From IMG/VR virus record IMGVR_UViG_3300006108_000015, positions 1-64,000 of that record: a stretch of 64,000 nt of DNA; one strand, written 5' to 3'. The notes beneath the pieces were generated by a model. The model did no database searches. It was not told where the DNA came from and worked only from the letters and a program-made list of their open reading frames with translations. Shown piece by piece: positions 1 to 7,849 of this stretch (position 1 is its first letter; each line of letters starts with the position of its first letter). Made by a program: the position numbers and the translations under genes. The DNA comes from a virus.

Positions 1-319
1 GTATTAAACCTTTCTTCTCTGCATAATTGATACCTCGCTGAATATCTTTAACCAATTCAGCCATAAACAATTCACGATTCTCGAAAAACATTTTAGTCTT
101 ACGAATACGTGCCTGCTGAATTACATTGGTATTTTCACCTTTCTTAATAAGTCCCCCACGTCCTGCTGTATTAAGACAACCGGCAATACAACCAATAGTG
201 GCTTTAGGGCATACTTGATATCCAGAAAGATCATAAGGTGCTAAATGAAGAATGAAAGTTAAATAACCTTTACTTTCACCTTTCATAATCTTGGGATTAC
301 CGGTTGTCAATAAATTCAT
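1..319 (-). CDS. Gp88-like phage protein, 3' end beyond window
   Basis: The frame starts at ATG 317-319 with AAGGAG five bases upstream and runs off the left edge, so about 106 N-terminal codons are visible. The protein begins MNLLTTGNPKIMKGE and has a cysteine-rich stretch (VCPKAT, then GCIAGCLNTAGRGG) followed by QARIRKTKMFF. This pattern matches the phage 'gene product 88' family, whose role is unknown. The spaced cysteines could bind a metal, but that is inference. It is the most downstream gene seen in the left-hand small-gene cluster. Confidence 0.7.
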   Translation of the reverse strand, partial: MNLLTTGNPKIMKGESKGYLTFILHLAPYDLSGYQVCPKATIGCIAGCLNTAGRGGLIKKGENTNVIQQARIRKTKMFFENRELFMAELVKDIQRGINYAEKKGLI

Positions 320-328
320 AATATCTCC

Positions 329-487
329 TTACTTGGTAGTATAATACCAATTGTTTAATTTAAAAGTTCCAATATCTGCATCAGTAGCATATGCTTCGAT
401 ATACAATTCATTAACACTAATAATATTAAGACTGGTATATCTAAGAATCTCTTTAGCATCTGACACAGAAAATATAATGTGCGTCAT
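329..487 (-). CDS. small hypothetical protein, 52 aa
   Basis: A short frame starts at ATG 485-487 and ends with TAA, 9 bases before the Gp88-like gene. It follows the next upstream gene with only one base between, which fits an operon. The product (MTHIIFSVSDAKEIL...) is soluble with no motif I recognise. The support is tight packing and the absence of competing frames rather than homology. Confidence 0.55.
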   Translation of the reverse strand: MTHIIFSVSDAKEILRYTSLNIISVNELYIEAYATDADIGTFKLNNWYYTTK

Positions 488-488
488 A

Positions 489-743
489 TTATACTATCTC
501 CAATTCATTCATAATACTTTTTAATGCAGTATCAATATGGTCATCATTCAGATAAGAATATAATGTATCACAAACAAAAGTATTCAATCTTGCCGCTTGT
601 AATGCATCCCATCTTAATCTCTTATTAATATCTTTAACTCTAATATCACTCACCAATACTTCATTCTTCCAGATAATCAATTTGTCTTTAAGTGGTGATA
701 TAGAATTTAATAAAAACTTATAATGATCTTTTTTGATTTTCAT
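489..743 (-). CDS. hypothetical protein, 84 aa
   Basis: I chose ATG 741-743 (MKIKKDHYKFLL) because a GAG-containing ribosome site sits seven bases upstream. A GTG at 753-755 would extend it four codons into the upstream gene. The product is mostly helical and charged (ALQAARLNTFVCDTLYSYLNDDHIDTAL). Proteins of this form occur in T4-like accessory regions, but I cannot name the family. It sits between two other small unknown genes in what looks like an early operon. Confidence 0.65.
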   Translation of the reverse strand: MKIKKDHYKFLLNSISPLKDKLIIWKNEVLVSDIRVKDINKRLRWDALQAARLNTFVCDTLYSYLNDDHIDTALKSIMNELEIV

Positions 744-751
744 AATATATC

Positions 752-967
752 TCACTTATTAACTAAATCGAAAATAAATTCTACTGCGGATTCTCTATCA
801 TTAAAGAAACTCATATTCAATTCATATAATGAGTCATTTTCTTCATGGAACTGTTTTAATGAATTCACTTCATTAAATGCAGAATTAATACTGGTAAACA
901 ATTTAATACTATTATTAGGGAATATTGCATCATCTTTGAATGAAACAACAATAAAGTCTCTACTCAT
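752..967 (-). CDS. hypothetical protein, 71 aa
   Basis: Starts at ATG 965-967 with GAGGAGA about eight bases upstream, just below a possible sigma70 promoter (999-1027). It is therefore the likely first gene of the four-gene left-hand operon. The product is a small acidic protein (MSRDFIVVSFKDDAIFPNN...) with alternating strand and helix character and no known motif. Confidence 0.65.
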   Translation of the reverse strand: MSRDFIVVSFKDDAIFPNNSIKLFTSINSAFNEVNSLKQFHEENDSLYELNMSFFNDRESAVEFIFDLVNK

Positions 968-998
968 AATATAATCTCCTCATCAATCTACAGAAACC

Positions 999-1027
999 AT
1001 TATACACGGTTCCATGGAAAAAGATAA
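999..1027 (-). promoter_or_regulatory. possible early promoter (weak -35)
   Basis: Minus-strand TATAAT (999-1004) lies 17 bases from TTATCT (1022-1027). The -10 is perfect but the -35 matches only partly. It sits 32 bases upstream of the 71-aa gene start, where a promoter for the leftmost operon is expected. Confidence 0.45.
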
Positions 1028-1080
1028 TCAGTCTTTCTTATGGTTAGTATAAGAGGTGCTTATAGTGCCTGGTAGTGTAG

Positions 1081-1110
1081 AAAAGTAGTAAAAAGTAGTA
1101 AAAAGTGGGA
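1081..1110. repeat. three tandem 10-bp repeats
   Basis: AAAAGTAGTA occurs twice in perfect tandem (1081-1090, 1091-1100), followed by a diverged third copy, AAAAGTGGGA (1101-1110). The 10-base period is close to one helical turn, so the copies present the same face of DNA. It lies in a non-coding stretch. Confidence 0.75.
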
Positions 1111-1286
1111 AAATACAATAAAAATACTTCAATAAAATCAATGAGTTATAACATAGAAATAACAGTATTGTAAGTCATTGATATTGTTACGCATTTTGTG
1201 TCGCGGATATAGTGTTGTGAGTGGGTTAATATTGGACTAAACTCGACACCGAAATGCCGAATTATTCCAAGTAATTCCGTGATATA

Positions 1287-1463
1287 TCAGTTAAACTTAG
1301 TAACCTTAATACCAACATTCAAATCTTTATATACTTTTCCATTTAATCTCGGATCAGGTTCACAATGTTGAATCTTGCCACCATTCCGTACAAATTCCAA
1401 TACTTGCTTTGCACATTCTAATGCTTCTTTTTCTTTACTTGTATCGATAGGTGCTTTGATCAT
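1287..1463 (-). CDS. small hypothetical protein, 58 aa
   Basis: Starts at ATG 1461-1463 with GAGG seven bases upstream and ends TGA at 1287. The product (MIKAPIDTSKEKEALECAKQ...) is a predicted helix followed by a basic tail ending KVTKFN. The spacing of the ribosome site and codon-like composition support translation. A late-type promoter (1626-1633) lies upstream. I do not recognise the family. Confidence 0.6.
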   Translation of the reverse strand: MIKAPIDTSKEKEALECAKQVLEFVRNGGKIQHCEPDPRLNGKVYKDLNVGIKVTKFN

Positions 1464-1625
1464 ATAAACCTCATAATATAATTTGGAAAAGATTATGCCG
1501 ACTAAGCAATCTTATTCAGAAAGGTCGGGTACCAGATATTACTAACAGAGATTATCTTATATAATTTAATCGGCTTATAAGTTCCCGTAGGTTACAGCCC
1601 GTCAATAAATTATACTTGATACTGT

Positions 1626-1633
1626 TATTTATA
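1626..1633 (-). promoter_or_regulatory. late promoter, TATAAATA
   Basis: A perfect T4-type late promoter octamer lies on the minus strand in the 235-base gap (1464-1698) upstream of the 58-aa gene. The gp55 sigma factor that reads such sites is encoded at 56189-56773. Confidence 0.5.
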
Positions 1634-1654
1634 ATATCTGATATTTTGACATAG

Positions 1655-1670
1655 ACTATCTCACGATAGT
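1655..1670. other. short hairpin in intergenic gap
   Basis: ACTATC and GATAGT form a 6-bp stem around a TCAC loop. It follows the tiny membrane gene at 1699-1770 in the direction of transcription but has no U tract, so it could be a weak terminator or an mRNA-end structure. Confidence 0.4.
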
Positions 1671-1698
1671 TTCGGATATTAAATCCTCATCAGTATGC

Positions 1699-1770
1699 CT
1701 ATGTTAGTATCAATACCATTAATGCACAACCTAATGTAAACGGTAGAGCATATTGCAATAATTCTTCCAT
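1699..1770 (-). CDS. tiny membrane peptide, 23 aa
   Basis: ATG 1768-1770 overlaps the TAA of the upstream gene by one base (TAATG), and GAGG sits nine bases upstream inside that gene. Both point to translational coupling. The product is almost one transmembrane helix (LPFTLGCALMVLILT). Its function is unknown. Tiny membrane peptides are common among phage early genes, but this one is supported only by its start context. Confidence 0.45.
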   Translation of the reverse strand: MEELLQYALPFTLGCALMVLILT

Positions 1771-1901
1771 TATTTTACCTCACTAATGGTAGTATTAATG
1801 GTGTGACTGAATAAATGTACACCTTTGCCTACAATATTACTAAAACCATCTGGATTGGTTAAAGCAAAATACAATACTGCGAAAAGGATAATGTATTTCA
1901 T
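1770..1901 (-). CDS. small membrane protein, 43 aa
   Basis: ATG 1899-1901 starts one base after the TAA of the 72-aa gene, with GAGG upstream. The first 15 residues (MKYIILFAVLYFALT) form a membrane or signal segment, followed by a short polar domain. It is coupled to the 23-aa membrane peptide below it. No family is recognised. Confidence 0.5.
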   Translation of the reverse strand: MKYIILFAVLYFALTNPDGFSNIVGKGVHLFSHTINTTISEVK

Positions 1902-1902
1902 A

Positions 1903-2121
1903 TTAGGCCTCACTCATTAAAAATGCAATCTTACCTTGGATATCCTTTGCTGCTTTAGGATTACTTTCGGTTAAATGATTAATAACACTAGTAAGATATC
2001 CAACCAAATAAGCATTTCTATAATGCAATTGGTCTAAACTATTAGAAAACTGATACTCTTTATCAATTTTAACCGTTTCAATGGTTTTCACCAAGGTACT
2101 ACCTAATTCTACTTTACTCAT
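1903..2121 (-). CDS. hypothetical protein, 72 aa
   Basis: ATG 2119-2121 overlaps the TGA of the upstream gene (ATGA), a typical coupled arrangement. The product is helical with a central LHYRNAYLVGYLTSVINHL stretch. No domain can be named. It belongs to the five-gene cluster that the early promoter at 2660-2688 appears to start. Confidence 0.65.
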   Translation of the reverse strand: MSKVELGSTLVKTIETVKIDKEYQFSNSLDQLHYRNAYLVGYLTSVINHLTESNPKAAKDIQGKIAFLMSEA

Positions 2122-2351
2122 TCTTTAACTCCAAAATGTTGTTTAATCTGTTCTTCAACAAATTCAGCATCACGATAATTTGATATATTCATTACATGAT
2201 GCTTGGCAAGTTCAGTACATTCTTCAATCAATAACTTGGCAAACTTTTTCAAATCTTCCTCTTGAAAACATACAGTCGATGGCATATTGTGGTCACCGTG
2301 TTCCCAATACCCGTTGGACTTAACTATAAGTTCTTTAATTCGGTTATTCAT
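2118..2351 (-). CDS. conserved-type small helical phage protein, 77 aa
   Basis: ATG 2349-2351 overlaps the stop of the upstream gene (ATGA). The sequence (NNRIKELIVKSNGYW, then LKKFAKLLIEECTELAKHH) has the pattern of a widespread family of 70-100 aa myovirus proteins with a KFA-LLI-EC core. The role of that family is unknown. Family placement rests on recollection of the pattern only. Confidence 0.7.
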   Translation of the reverse strand: MNNRIKELIVKSNGYWEHGDHNMPSTVCFQEEDLKKFAKLLIEECTELAKHHVMNISNYRDAEFVEEQIKQHFGVKE

Positions 2352-2623
2352 ACTTGCTCCACATTTAATCTAATAATATTCTTAAAATAACTCACTGGTA
2401 CTTTTCTCATATTCTTAATGGCATCAGGTGATACACCATTTTGCTTTAACCATTTATTAATATGAGTGATTGTCGTTTTGCTATGATATTCATCGGTTAC
2501 AACAAAACCATCCATCCATGAATAAGCAGCTACTGGCGTTTCATATGAAAAGAAAATATCACATTTAGGGAAATGCAATTCGGTCATATTAGATCCGATT
2601 ACTTTTAATTTAAATTCACTCAT
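2348..2623 (-). CDS. hypothetical protein, DUF8033-like, 91 aa
   Basis: I chose ATG 2621-2623 (MSEFKLKVIG) because GGAG lies six bases upstream; an earlier ATG at 2645-2647 has no ribosome site. The protein has an IFFSYETPVAAY strand motif and a C-terminal helical part with YHSKTTITHINKWL, resembling the phage DUF8033 family of unknown function. It is the first gene after the strong early promoter at 2660-2688. Confidence 0.65.
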   Translation of the reverse strand: MSEFKLKVIGSNMTELHFPKCDIFFSYETPVAAYSWMDGFVVTDEYHSKTTITHINKWLKQNGVSPDAIKNMRKVPVSYFKNIIRLNVEQV

Positions 2624-2659
2624 ATAGTGCTCCGTTCGTTTCATCACATTACAGAGACC

Positions 2660-2688
2660 ATTCTACAGTAGTATCGGCAGTTTGTCAA
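2660..2688 (-). promoter_or_regulatory. early sigma70-type promoter
   Basis: TTGACA (2683-2688), a 17-base spacer, then TAGAAT (2660-2665) on the minus strand. It lies 37 bases upstream of the DUF8033-like start and would transcribe the cluster 1699-2623. Confidence 0.75.
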
Positions 2689-2689
2689 A

Positions 2690-3002
2690 TCTTTTTGCGT
2701 ACGGATTACATAGTGGCCACAATGCTTTTGGAGATGCTGACAAGTTCCTGACAGAGTGGTGCTTACGGATAACGCAGTGGTCATCAGTGTTTTGCCGTGA
2801 TGCTATTCTGAGTGTGTGTGGAGTGTGTATAAGTGATTGCTTGGAGATCTTGTGGCCATTGGGTTATAACCGCTTATATAAAAAAAGTTATGGTGGTGTC
2901 AAACTCGGAATTCAGTAACTTTTTTTCTCGGCCATTTTCCATGGATTTCGAAATTTTTCCCGGCCAATTCCTGTCATTTTCGAATTTTTGTCCGGCGGTA
3001 AA
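2690..3002. repeat. non-coding region with two families of diverged repeats
   Basis: The 379-base gap 2624-3002 has no believable gene. Two ~31-bp copies beginning TACGGAT share most bases (about 2700-2730 and 2767-2797, both containing AGTGG and TTTTG). Two further ~33-bp copies of the form CGGCCA...TTTCGAA...TTTTT lie at about 2931-2996. The plus strand here is unusually G+T-rich compared with the surrounding genes. It could be an origin, a regulatory array or a gene relic. Confidence 0.55.
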
Positions 3003-3806
3003 TCACATCTTCAGCATATCGTAGTATGTGTAGTTTCTCTCCATATACTTCGATGGATTCTCCAAGTAACAGGCCTCTAAGTCACCCGGTCTTCTTTTAT
3101 CGTAGACAACATCAAAATCAACTTCGTTGGTTTGTTTGAATATATCTATGATTTCTCCGACTGTTTTAGTATCACCATAAGCAAGATTCTCAATACTATT
3201 AGAAGGATTTTCAATAGCCTTGATGATGGCACGACAGATATCATTCACATGGACATATTCTCTTACACAAGTACCGTCAGAAGTATTATAGTCATTCCCA
3301 TAGACTGTGAATGATTTCGTCTTTGTTGCTTCAATCAATTTGTAGAATAGTCCGTCAGGATTAGTAGGTTCATATCCATCAGTACCAATTACATTATAGA
3401 ATCGAAAGATTGTGTGATTCTTAGATTTCTCTCTGACGATATCTTCAGCAATACGTTTAGAGAATCCGTAAGGTGAATCAGGTGATGCGGCAGCACCTGT
3501 AGATGCAAAGATAAAGTTATTGCATTCTACACTATCTAGGAGATTGATTGTACCTTGTACATTTGTTCTATAGTATTCTGTAGGTTTACTCACTGATTCA
3601 CCCACACGAACGAGGGCTGCCAGATGAATGATTGTATCGAACTGCCATGGCATATCATTCAGACTAAACATATAATCTTCTAGATCATATAGTATATCAA
3701 AGTTAATCTTCTTATCTAACCGATATACATCATAGTCTAGTTTACTCAGCATCTTGCACAGATGTTGTCCGATGTAACCTTCTGAACCAGTAACTAATAT
3801 TTTCAT
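3003..3806 (-). CDS. NAD-dependent epimerase/dehydratase (GalE-like)
   Basis: An extended short-chain dehydrogenase of 267 aa. The Rossmann glycine motif TGSEGYIG is at residues 6-13, a Ser/Thr pair near 102-103 (ASTGA), and the catalytic YxxxK at Y113/K117 (YGFSK). HLAALVRVGES and VREYVHVNDICRA are typical of UDP-glucose 4-epimerases. It is somewhat shorter than bacterial GalE (~330 aa). It probably interconverts nucleotide sugars in the cytoplasm and may feed the glycan island at 26.9-30.5 kb. ATG 3804-3806 overlaps the upstream TGA (ATGA), so I prefer it to the earlier ATG at 3824. The exact sugar substrate cannot be told. Confidence 0.85.
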   Translation of the reverse strand: MKILVTGSEGYIGQHLCKMLSKLDYDVYRLDKKINFDILYDLEDYMFSLNDMPWQFDTIIHLAALVRVGESVSKPTEYYRTNVQGTINLLDSVECNNFIFASTGAAASPDSPYGFSKRIAEDIVREKSKNHTIFRFYNVIGTDGYEPTNPDGLFYKLIEATKTKSFTVYGNDYNTSDGTCVREYVHVNDICRAIIKAIENPSNSIENLAYGDTKTVGEIIDIFKQTNEVDFDVVYDKRRPGDLEACYLENPSKYMERNYTYYDMLKM

Positions 3807-4090
3807 TCGAATATCTTTGACCATTTTTTAAGTTTCTCTTTCTTATTGATTCTAGCAGCATTCACAAATGAATCTGATAGATACCCTCTCTGAATCAATA
3901 TATCAATCATTGCTAATAGATCACCAATCTCTTCTTCTAGTTTCTCACGATTAGTAGGAGCATTACTATCAGGCCATCTTGTCTCAGTTCCAAATCGCAA
4001 CACTTTAGAAATAGCCTGTGTCACTTCTGCACATTCTTCTTGAGTAATCAATAATGTTTCTTTTATCGATTCAATCAATTTTTTATCCAT
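3803..4090 (-). CDS. MazG-like nucleotide pyrophosphohydrolase
   Basis: 95 aa with the two metal-binding motifs of the all-alpha NTP pyrophosphatase superfamily: EECAE at residues 18-22 and EEIGD at 53-57, followed by LLAMIDIL. Such enzymes hydrolyse nucleoside triphosphates to monophosphates and PPi. In phages they are thought to adjust the nucleotide or alarmone pool. The size fits single-domain MazG-like proteins rather than full-length MazG. It overlaps both neighbours, so it is co-translated with the epimerase. Confidence 0.75.
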   Translation of the reverse strand: MDKKLIESIKETLLITQEECAEVTQAISKVLRFGTETRWPDSNAPTNREKLEEEIGDLLAMIDILIQRGYLSDSFVNAARINKKEKLKKWSKIFE

Positions 4091-4295
4091 TCAGTAATAC
4101 CTGCTCAACAATAACATCATCATCAGAAGCAGAGAGAATAAAATTCTCACATACATTTTCTGCCTCTTGTTGTACATTGAAATGTAACCACTGAACTTCT
4201 TTATTGTCAATGTAGAACTTTGCCAAGTATGTTCCAGAATTATAACACACTTCTGCTTTTCTTGTACAGTTATTAAAGGTCGATACTACTTTCAT
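4083..4295 (-). CDS. hypothetical protein, 70 aa
   Basis: Starts at ATG 4293-4295 with AGGAG seven bases upstream, directly after the CobT-like gene, and overlaps the MazG-like gene by eight bases. The sequence is strand-rich with an acidic C-terminus (SASDDDVIVEQVLLNG). No known domain is recognised. The placement suggests a small partner or regulator in this operon, but nothing shows it. Confidence 0.65.
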   Translation of the reverse strand: MKVVSTFNNCTRKAEVCYNSGTYLAKFYIDNKEVQWLHFNVQQEAENVCENFILSASDDDVIVEQVLLNG

Positions 4296-4304
4296 ATTTT
4301 TCTC

Positions 4305-6485
4305 CTATGCAATCATACCAATAAATCGATTCAATACAACACGGCTAGTATTTCTCTTACCTGCATACTTAGTAAACGCCGTAAGTAACTTTCTTTTTGT
4401 TGCATTTTCTTCTACGACCAATTCTGCATCTTCTTCGATTTCCATACCTTTAGAATTCAACAGATAATACTCATCATAACCTTCAGATTTCAATGTGAGA
4501 TATTTCTCGTTTCTGAATTGAGACTTAATCGCATCATGATTAATACCGATTCCAAAGAAATCATACACTTTACTTTTGAAAGTATAAGATGACAATACAT
4601 AGAAACCCAATACATTACTTTGTGTGCGAGCCTTCAATAATTTAATATAACCCGCAGTCATTTTCCTATGATCTGCACTCCAAAATACTTCTTGATGTTT
4701 AGTCACAGGATCACGAACCACCAATTTAGAAGAAGTATATCGAACCATCGAATCTTCACCTAGAACACGATCAGTGCGACTACCTTCACCATCAGTTAAA
4801 ATGACAGTATTCACAATCTGAAGTTTATTCTCTTTCTGAAACTTAGGCACAATTTTCATTGCAGCAATAATCGTTTCGTTCAGCGGTGTACCACCTAGAT
4901 CCATCCATCGAGGTGTGCCAGTATGATCACGATTGCCAAATTTCAACAAATGCTCTGCGGCATACGAAAACTCACTTGCAGACATCTTTGAAGAAAAAAT
5001 ATTCATTAGAGTGAATCTATCTAGACCAATATCACCATCTTTCTCTGTTACATTCCAAGATTGCTTACGTGCCCTCTCTAAATAATCTTCATTATCGTTA
5101 AAGTAATTATCAGTGAATGCATACACTTCAAAAGGTATACTAACCTTACGGCAAAATGCAACAAGATTATATAATTGTTTGATCGTATCTCCCATGTATT
5201 CTGACATACTACCCGACCAATCAAGGAACATTACCAGACCGTGTGATTTACCACCGGGAATAACTGTAATTTTCTTGAAGATATCTTCACTGAATTTATA
5301 GTTATGAATCTTGTTGAGATTTAACTCACCAGTCTTAGCAACGGATGCTCTCTTCATCTGATCCGCATTCTTTCTCAATTCAAATTCTTTGGTGAGATAA
5401 GATACGGCACGATTTGAATCTTTCCGAAGTTTTATAAAATTTTCTTTGGAACGGCTTTCACATTCTGTAAAAAATTGTGCATGTACAGTCTTACCGTATG
5501 CATCACTAAACTCATTCTTTTTTGTATTGTAATCAGATTTATATCTGTTCCAAAAATATTTGTATTCAACAATTGCCTGATCAAGATTTACATCTGGAAT
5601 ATTACCATACCGATAATTCACATTTGAGTGTAGGCGTTCTTCATTCTTACGAAATGCTTCATCTGTGAATGATCGGATCTCTTCTTCATCATCAGTAATA
5701 GATGATTCACCTTTAGCATCAGTTAAATTAGAATTCTGTTTACCCGGAACAGTTTCTTCAGGATCTTTAGGTGTCTCTTCACCAGTACCTTCTGTATCTT
5801 CAGTTTCATTCTCTAGTTCTGATTCATCACCAAAGTCATCATAATCGTTCCAATCATCCATTCCTGAATCCGATTTAAATGATTCTTCTTCATCGTCATA
5901 CTCTTCTTTACTTTGTTGTTTGTTCTTTTCTTTTTCTTCTTTGATGTGGTCCATCACCTTCTTGCAAAGAGTAATAACATCATCATATGATTCAGTTGAT
6001 TCTGCCTCACGAACCAATTGTTTCTCTTTCTCAGAGAATTTAATACCTAAGGATGTACCACCTTTTGAGTAAAGATTTAAACGATCAATGAAGTTCATAA
6101 GATTGAGATCAGTACCTAAGGTATTGAAGAAATCTTTTTCAATTAATTCATTGTATCCTTTGAGGAAAGATTGACGAATACCAGGATATTTGGTTTTGAT
6201 TTTCTTTTCAATACGAACATCTTCAAGTACATTCATGATGGACTTGGATAATTTCATTTCATATGCTTTTTTCATGCCGTCAGCGGGAGTATACAAAGCA
6301 TGACCGACTTCATGACCCATGAATAGATCATATAAGAATGATGAAATGTTATTATCAAGTACGGGAACGGTGAGAATACGATTTTCAACATCAAAGGATG
6401 CTGTTTGAACCTTACGCTGTTCAATAGTAAGGTTTTCAGTTGCCATCAATTTGGCCAGAAGGGATTTAGATTGAATGAGTTCCAT
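4305..6485 (-). CDS. CobT-like metallopeptidase with VWA domain
   Basis: 726 aa. A zinc-peptidase motif HEVGH is at residues 58-62 (MGHEVGHALYTP), followed by a long acidic low-complexity linker around 195-270 and a von Willebrand A domain with the MIDAS motif DWSGSMS near 420. The architecture matches the CobT-like proteins of T4-like cyanophages and relatives. Cellular CobT is part of aerobic cobaltochelatase, but the HExxH motif here suggests a peptidase or chaperone-like role in the phage. No CobS or CobN partner is in this window. A strong early promoter (6509-6537) and AGGAG precede the ATG. Confidence 0.85.
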   Translation of the reverse strand: MELIQSKSLLAKLMATENLTIEQRKVQTASFDVENRILTVPVLDNNISSFLYDLFMGHEVGHALYTPADGMKKAYEMKLSKSIMNVLEDVRIEKKIKTKYPGIRQSFLKGYNELIEKDFFNTLGTDLNLMNFIDRLNLYSKGGTSLGIKFSEKEKQLVREAESTESYDDVITLCKKVMDHIKEEKEKNKQQSKEEYDDEEESFKSDSGMDDWNDYDDFGDESELENETEDTEGTGEETPKDPEETVPGKQNSNLTDAKGESSITDDEEEIRSFTDEAFRKNEERLHSNVNYRYGNIPDVNLDQAIVEYKYFWNRYKSDYNTKKNEFSDAYGKTVHAQFFTECESRSKENFIKLRKDSNRAVSYLTKEFELRKNADQMKRASVAKTGELNLNKIHNYKFSEDIFKKITVIPGGKSHGLVMFLDWSGSMSEYMGDTIKQLYNLVAFCRKVSIPFEVYAFTDNYFNDNEDYLERARKQSWNVTEKDGDIGLDRFTLMNIFSSKMSASEFSYAAEHLLKFGNRDHTGTPRWMDLGGTPLNETIIAAMKIVPKFQKENKLQIVNTVILTDGEGSRTDRVLGEDSMVRYTSSKLVVRDPVTKHQEVFWSADHRKMTAGYIKLLKARTQSNVLGFYVLSSYTFKSKVYDFFGIGINHDAIKSQFRNEKYLTLKSEGYDEYYLLNSKGMEIEEDAELVVEENATKRKLLTAFTKYAGKRNTSRVVLNRFIGMIA

Positions 6486-6508
6486 GTGATCTCCTAGTTG
6501 ATGAGACC

Positions 6509-6537
6509 ATTATATCAGAGATTGATGATATGGTCAA
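6509..6537 (-). promoter_or_regulatory. early sigma70-type promoter for CobT-like gene
   Basis: TTGACC (6532-6537), 17 bases, TATAAT (6509-6514) on the minus strand, 24 bases upstream of the CobT-like start codon. The -35 overlaps the stop region of the upstream zincin gene. Confidence 0.8.
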
Positions 6538-7205
6538 CCGATATGTTCGTAAGTGTTGTATTTTAACAACACCTTTTTAAATTTCTTAACCATATCTTTA
6601 CAATTTGAATAATCCATTCCAAAATCTTTAATTAATTCTTTTTTAGGTTCTGTTGCCATGTATGCTTGAATTTCATCAAATAGAACATTATTACCATATT
6701 GCCTTGTATTAGTTAATACAGAACACATTCTATTGTAATCATCAATATGATTAGTTTGAAACTCTTTAATTAATTCACTCATTTCATTTTTATAATCTAG
6801 ATTCATGTAATATAATGCATGAGCAATTTCATGATCAATTGTATTGGTATCATTCATTAATGTTCCAATAACATAATACTTTCTATCTAGATTGAGTCTA
6901 TCTTTAATCAGACTAATCAGCATACTTTCACGAGGATAATATTCAGCATTAATCTTATTACTCCATTCTTCTATTACATATCCTGGAACATTAAATCCAG
7001 TCCAATAGTTAAAGTAATTAAGTTCACCATCAGATTTCATTTGTTCTTCAACAAATGTTTCTAATGTGAATGCTTTTTGATATAAATTAGGATTTGCCGA
7101 TTCGTAATACTCTTGGACTCTAAAAAAAGACATAGTAAGGTCTTTTTGTTCATTAAATTTAATTAATAAGCAATTATCGACAACAATTTCAGTTTTAAAA
7201 TTCAT
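6534..7205 (-). CDS. zincin-like protein with HEIAH motif
   Basis: 223 aa with DHEIAHALYY, an HExxH zinc-protease motif at residues 125-129, within a mainly helical protein. A downstream FDEIQAYMATEP could supply a third metal ligand. It resembles uncharacterised proteins of T4-like phages. The natural substrate is unknown. The ATG overlaps the TAA of the 74-aa gene (TAATG). It is one of four putative metalloproteases in this window. Confidence 0.7.
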   Translation of the reverse strand: MNFKTEIVVDNCLLIKFNEQKDLTMSFFRVQEYYESANPNLYQKAFTLETFVEEQMKSDGELNYFNYWTGFNVPGYVIEEWSNKINAEYYPRESMLISLIKDRLNLDRKYYVIGTLMNDTNTIDHEIAHALYYMNLDYKNEMSELIKEFQTNHIDDYNRMCSVLTNTRQYGNNVLFDEIQAYMATEPKKELIKDFGMDYSNCKDMVKKFKKVLLKYNTYEHIG

Positions 7206-7429
7206 TATTTCTTCTCAAGTGTCCAAGATGTTTTTGTTTTATTTTCATTATCTAATCTACGACTTTCAATCATATGTTCAGCAATCATTTCATCAATAAG
7301 TGTTCCAGAGTAGTCAAAATCATATTTTACGAGATGATATGCTAAATCTTGAGGAGTAATAAATCTTAAATTGTCAAAAATTTCAGAAAGTGCTTGCTGA
7401 ATAACATCTTCTTCACTTTTATCTAACAT
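7205..7429 (-). CDS. hypothetical protein, 74 aa
   Basis: ATG 7427-7429 is preceded by AGGA. The protein is acidic with FITPQDLAYHLVKYDFDYSGTL and a C-terminal SWTLEKK, suggesting a small winged-helix-like fold, though this is a guess from the helix pattern. It is coupled to the zincin gene through TAATG. Confidence 0.65.
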   Translation of the reverse strand: MLDKSEEDVIQQALSEIFDNLRFITPQDLAYHLVKYDFDYSGTLIDEMIAEHMIESRRLDNENKTKTSWTLEKK

Positions 7430-7445
7430 AATATATTTTTTCCTG

Positions 7446-7823
7446 TTAAAGAACTTCGTTTTTTCGACCGAGTGATGCAGGATTCATACCTGGTGTGACA
7501 TAAACATAAGAAGATTTATGTACAGGTGCTGTACACATAGCAATTTCGTCAACTTTTTGCTTATCTGATTCAGAAAGTTTGTAATAATCTTTCATAATAC
7601 CAGATTTTGTCAAAGGACCGAGAACAACAGTATCTAAAGATTGTATTTTTGCAGTTTGTCGATAATTTGGCAACAAATATTCATCACCTAATGTCGTTTT
7701 TACATTAGGTTTCTTAGGTTTTGTCTCAATATTAAGAGATTTTAACCATTTTTCATATTCTTGCTGCTTTTTTACACTAATTTTACGTTTTTTTGACTTG
7801 GCAATTTTCGCATGAATAATCAT
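7446..7823 (-). CDS. conserved T4-like hypothetical protein, 125 aa
   Basis: Basic N-terminus (KIAKSKKRKISVKKQQEYE) and a distinctive C-terminus containing MCTAPVHKSSYVYVTPGMN and ASLGRKNEVL. This C-terminal signature recurs in hypothetical proteins of marine T4-like phages. No function is known. The gene starts about 27 bases below a near-consensus early promoter (7850-7878), so it is likely expressed early. Confidence 0.75.
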   Translation of the reverse strand: MIIHAKIAKSKKRKISVKKQQEYEKWLKSLNIETKPKKPNVKTTLGDEYLLPNYRQTAKIQSLDTVVLGPLTKSGIMKDYYKLSESDKQKVDEIAMCTAPVHKSSYVYVTPGMNPASLGRKNEVL

Positions 7824-7849
7824 TTTAGACTTCCATCACATAAAAATAC

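Larger units (their letters stand above)
968..1286. other. non-coding region, AT-rich
   Basis: No frame with a credible start is seen on either strand. The stretch holds the weak promoter at its left end, three tandem decamers at 1081-1110, an imperfect inverted repeat around 1160-1195 (TAACAGTATTG facing GATATTGTTA) and GGAAT-type short repeats near 1255-1280. It may be regulatory or part of an origin, but no function can be assigned. Confidence 0.5.

Noticed and set aside
1646-1651. Plus-strand TTGACA as a second rightward promoter
   Set aside because: No -10 element occurs 16-18 bases downstream.
2682-2918. Plus-strand frame of 78 codons in the repeat region
   Set aside because: It needs a TTG start overlapping the -35 of a strong leftward promoter, has no ribosome site, and no recognisable protein features.
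4305-6485. Cobalamin biosynthesis role for the CobT-like gene
   Set aside because: The sequence has an HExxH peptidase motif and VWA domain but there is no CobS/CobN in the window, so a vitamin B12 role is not supported here.
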